Below are positions 62,079-64,000 of a stretch of 64,000 nucleotides of DNA, in pieces; the first letter of the stretch is position 1; each line of letters opens with the position of its first letter. This DNA is from Paenibacillus alginolyticus DSM 5050 = NBRC 15375 (lineage in GTDB: Bacteria; Bacillota; Bacilli; Paenibacillales; NBRC-103111): assembly GCF_000422905.1 (NCBI RefSeq), contig NZ_AUGY01000039.1:1-64000 (forward strand), read 5' to 3'. The position numbers and the translations under genes are program-made. The notes beneath the pieces are model-generated. The model made no database searches. It had not been told where the DNA came from and was given only the letters and a program-made list of their open reading frames with translations.

Positions 62079-64000
62079 ATGCAATTCGCATCGTTAAGCG
62101 GGATATGGTTCTCGCTTTCAATCCCCTTTATCTTGGTGCTTTATTTGATAAAACGCCGCTATATCGATACAGAAGTATCCAGCCATATGCTCTGGCGGCG
62201 TGTTCTTCGCGAGCAGGAGGCCAATCGGCCATGGCAGCGTCTAACCCGACAATTATTACTCCTGCTTCAACTGCTTGCAGCGTCCATACTTGTGCTTGCT
62301 TTGATGCAGCCCTATATCCGTGGCCAACAGACTGCGAAATCACATATTTTTTTCGTCCTAGATGCTTCAGCAAGTATGCAAACATCAACCGAACGAGGAA
62401 CAAGGATAGAAGAAGCGAAGCAAGACATCTTAACTTTCGCGCGCGAAGAAGCCCAGAACAGCAGTTATTCGCTTTTAATCATGAAGGATCAACCAGAATT
62501 GCTTCTGCAACGGGAATCAAGTCTGTCTTCTTTACAAGCCGCTTTGAATAAAGTTGCTCCCTTTTACGGCAAAACGAATGTAAGGGAAGCCTTATCCCTA
62601 ACCTCCGCGCTCACACGGGAAGAACTAGATGGGGAAGTACGCATTTATACGGACAGCCAGTGGGTGGAAAACGCCGAAGGGGTTACCTTTTCAATTCCAG
62701 TCAGTATTCAAGAGCCTGGGATACAGAGACGAGCAGGTGATGAAGTCACCAACCCTCCAGAGAATGTAGCAATTACGCAATTCGGTGTTAAAGAAATTCA
62801 GGATTCGGCGGAATATAAGGCTGTTGCTGTTGTGAAGAATTGGGGAACTGTAAGTATTTTGGTAAAAGCAGAGCTTTACGCGGATTCGAAAGAAATTCGT
62901 ACGGATTCCCTGAACCTTAAGGGCAGTGAGCAAAAGTCAATCTACGTGGATAAACTTCCACGTGCTGATGTCTACAAGCTGCAGCTTAATGGAAAAGATG
63001 TATTGGAAGCTGATAATACGGCTTATGCCTTTCCTGAAGGGACTGGCAGAATCCAAGCAGCTTATGTTGGAGAAGGCAACCTTTTCTTAGAAAAAGCACT
63101 CACTTTGGCAAAGACGGATATTCTCCATATTCAAAAAAACATTGACGGAACTTACCCGCCACCTTTGGGGCTTGAGCCAGACCTAATTATTGTTGATGGT
63201 GTGACCGAATCGACTTTAAAATCGGATGTTTGGCAGCGCCTGCTTGCATCCAAACCTGTGTGGCGGTTTGCGCCCTCCTCAAAGTCTGACTTAGAGCCTC
63301 AGCAAATCATTTCAGCATCACCGTTTTCGATAACGGATCATCCCATCTCGCGTTACATTCATCTGCAGGACGTGAATGTTGCTCAGGCTCAGACTAGAGC
63401 GCTAAAACCATGGGAGAAAGCTATCATTTCGTCAGCGTCCGTACCGCTTGTTCTAGCAGGTACAGAAGAAGGTATACCTAATCTGACATTTACGTTCGCG
63501 CTTGAGCAATCAGATCTGGCACTGCGTTCGGAATTCCCCATTCTCGTTCAAAATGCTGTTGCCTGGTTGACTCAGCACCATGGTGGCAATCTTGGCTGGC
63601 TTACTGCAGGGGATCGAAAAGAAATTGTTCTTCATCCAGAAGCGACGAAAGCGATTTGGAAAGCAACCATGGAAGGTGTAAACGAGGAAGAGGCAGAGCG
63701 AAATGGAGACCAGCTTTCGAGTATGCAAACTGCGCCTAAGCTCCCGGGTCTTTATGAATTTGTTGAATATAATGCAGGTGGTAATAAGGTACAGACTCGT
63801 CTACTTGAAGTTGTCATGGATCCCAGGGAATCTAATGTGAATGGGAAAATAGAAAACAAGCTGGTTTTCAATCCAGATAGTGGAGTCGATGCCGGTATAG
63901 ATCGAAGTAAAGATATCTTACCAAACAATACGATGTTAATTCCTTGGCTTATCGTGATCTTGCTTATTCTGCTAGTACTGGAATGGGAGGTGTATCGACG
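62079..64000 (+). CDS. BatA/VWA-domain membrane protein (cut by window edge)
   Basis: ATG 62079, after AAAGGTGAG, opens a frame to the window edge (640 complete codons). Residues 1-80 are a BatA-type N-terminus with two membrane spans (IWFSLSIPFILVLYLI; LLLLQLLAASILVLALM) around a short cytosolic loop. The VWA domain starts at FFVLDASASM with the MIDAS motif D95-x-S97-x-S99. A long beta-rich region follows, and a last span begins near 620 (MLIPWLIVILLILLVLEW). By family it is a partner of the MoxR ATPase; its start codon is 137 nt from the divergent MFS start. Confidence 0.9.
   Translation, partial: MQFASLSGIWFSLSIPFILVLYLIKRRYIDTEVSSHMLWRRVLREQEANRPWQRLTRQLLLLLQLLAASILVLALMQPYIRGQQTAKSHIFFVLDASASMQTSTERGTRIEEAKQDILTFAREEAQNSSYSLLIMKDQPELLLQRESSLSSLQAALNKVAPFYGKTNVREALSLTSALTREELDGEVRIYTDSQWVENAEGVTFSIPVSIQEPGIQRRAGDEVTNPPENVAITQFGVKEIQDSAEYKAVAVVKNWGTVSILVKAELYADSKEIRTDSLNLKGSEQKSIYVDKLPRADVYKLQLNGKDVLEADNTAYAFPEGTGRIQAAYVGEGNLFLEKALTLAKTDILHIQKNIDGTYPPPLGLEPDLIIVDGVTESTLKSDVWQRLLASKPVWRFAPSSKSDLEPQQIISASPFSITDHPISRYIHLQDVNVAQAQTRALKPWEKAIISSASVPLVLAGTEEGIPNLTFTFALEQSDLALRSEFPILVQNAVAWLTQHHGGNLGWLTAGDRKEIVLHPEATKAIWKATMEGVNEEEAERNGDQLSSMQTAPKLPGLYEFVEYNAGGNKVQTRLLEVVMDPRESNVNGKIENKLVFNPDSGVDAGIDRSKDILPNNTMLIPWLIVILLILLVLEWEVYR

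Noticed and set aside
61943-62080. N-terminal extension of the MFS protein
   Set aside because: ATG 61942 has its own GGGAGG, and the extension would overlap the divergent VWA start.
62069-62551. Plus-strand open frame of 160 codons at the start of the VWA gene
   Set aside because: Out of frame with the BatA/VWA protein, which has membrane spans and a MIDAS motif.
1-64000. CRISPR arrays, tRNA or rRNA genes, prophage genes
   Set aside because: No regularly spaced repeats, no tRNA cloverleaf or rRNA blocks, and no phage structural genes were recognised.

Overview
The window looks like chromosomal DNA of a spore-forming Bacillota, most likely Paenibacillus or a close relative. The evidence is the sporulation genes yqfC and yqfD, the gene order rpsU-yqeY ... 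dnaG-sigA-trmK-yqfO, strong GGAGG ribosome sites with many TTG/GTG starts, a copper-amine-oxidase-like domain on a secreted protein, and cycloalternan enzymes known from Paenibacillus-like bacilli. No tRNA, rRNA or CRISPR array was seen.

Region 1 (1-18757) is a carbohydrate region. The left edge holds the start of an ISL3-type transposase, then a secreted GH26-like glycosidase with its own terminator. Next is a LacI regulator with a sigma-A promoter and two matching 16-bp operators, a CUT1 sugar importer without an ATPase gene (two permeases, one lipoprotein), a cytosolic GH31 enzyme with a GH15-like N-terminal domain, a thioesterase-fold protein with a Cys nucleophile, and the secreted pair CtsY/CtsZ. 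CtsZ and CtsY are expected to turn starch-type alpha-glucan into cycloalternan outside the cell. The importer would take it up and the cytosolic GH31 would open it.

Region 2 (18787-21963) has a minus-strand gene in which a TetR regulator runs in frame into an FAD oxidoreductase, with an internal ribosome site at the junction and a palindromic operator on the -35. rsgA is divergent.

Region 3 (22197-41621) is the conserved housekeeping block: hit, rpsU-yqeY, nfeD-floA, yqfC-yqfD-phoH-pgpH-ybeY-dgkA-cdd-era-yqzL-recO, yqfL, yqxD-like, dnaG-sigA, a membrane protein, trmK and yqfO. It covers ribosome maturation, c-di-AMP turnover, undecaprenol phosphorylation, replication priming and sigma-A. glyQS and ccpN, next to recO/yqfL in Bacillus subtilis, are absent here.

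Region 4 (41680-52788) has RNase P RNA of the ancestral type A architecture, a subtilase, ypuI, a GH15-like glucosidase, small proteins, a CNNM transporter, a lytic transglycosylase, cysteine desulfurase-thiI, and a TerC-type protein. A dispersed 38-bp palindromic repeat occurs at 24081-24154 (two tandem copies) and inverted at 51945-51982.

Region 5 (52866-64000) is an envelope operon: a large secreted/membrane protein, ABC ATPase and permease, a coiled-coil protein with a Gly/Ala-rich linker, MoxR, DUF58, and a BatA/VWA protein cut by the window edge. An opposite-strand MFS transporter interrupts it. The function of this MoxR-DUF58-VWA-ABC set is not established.
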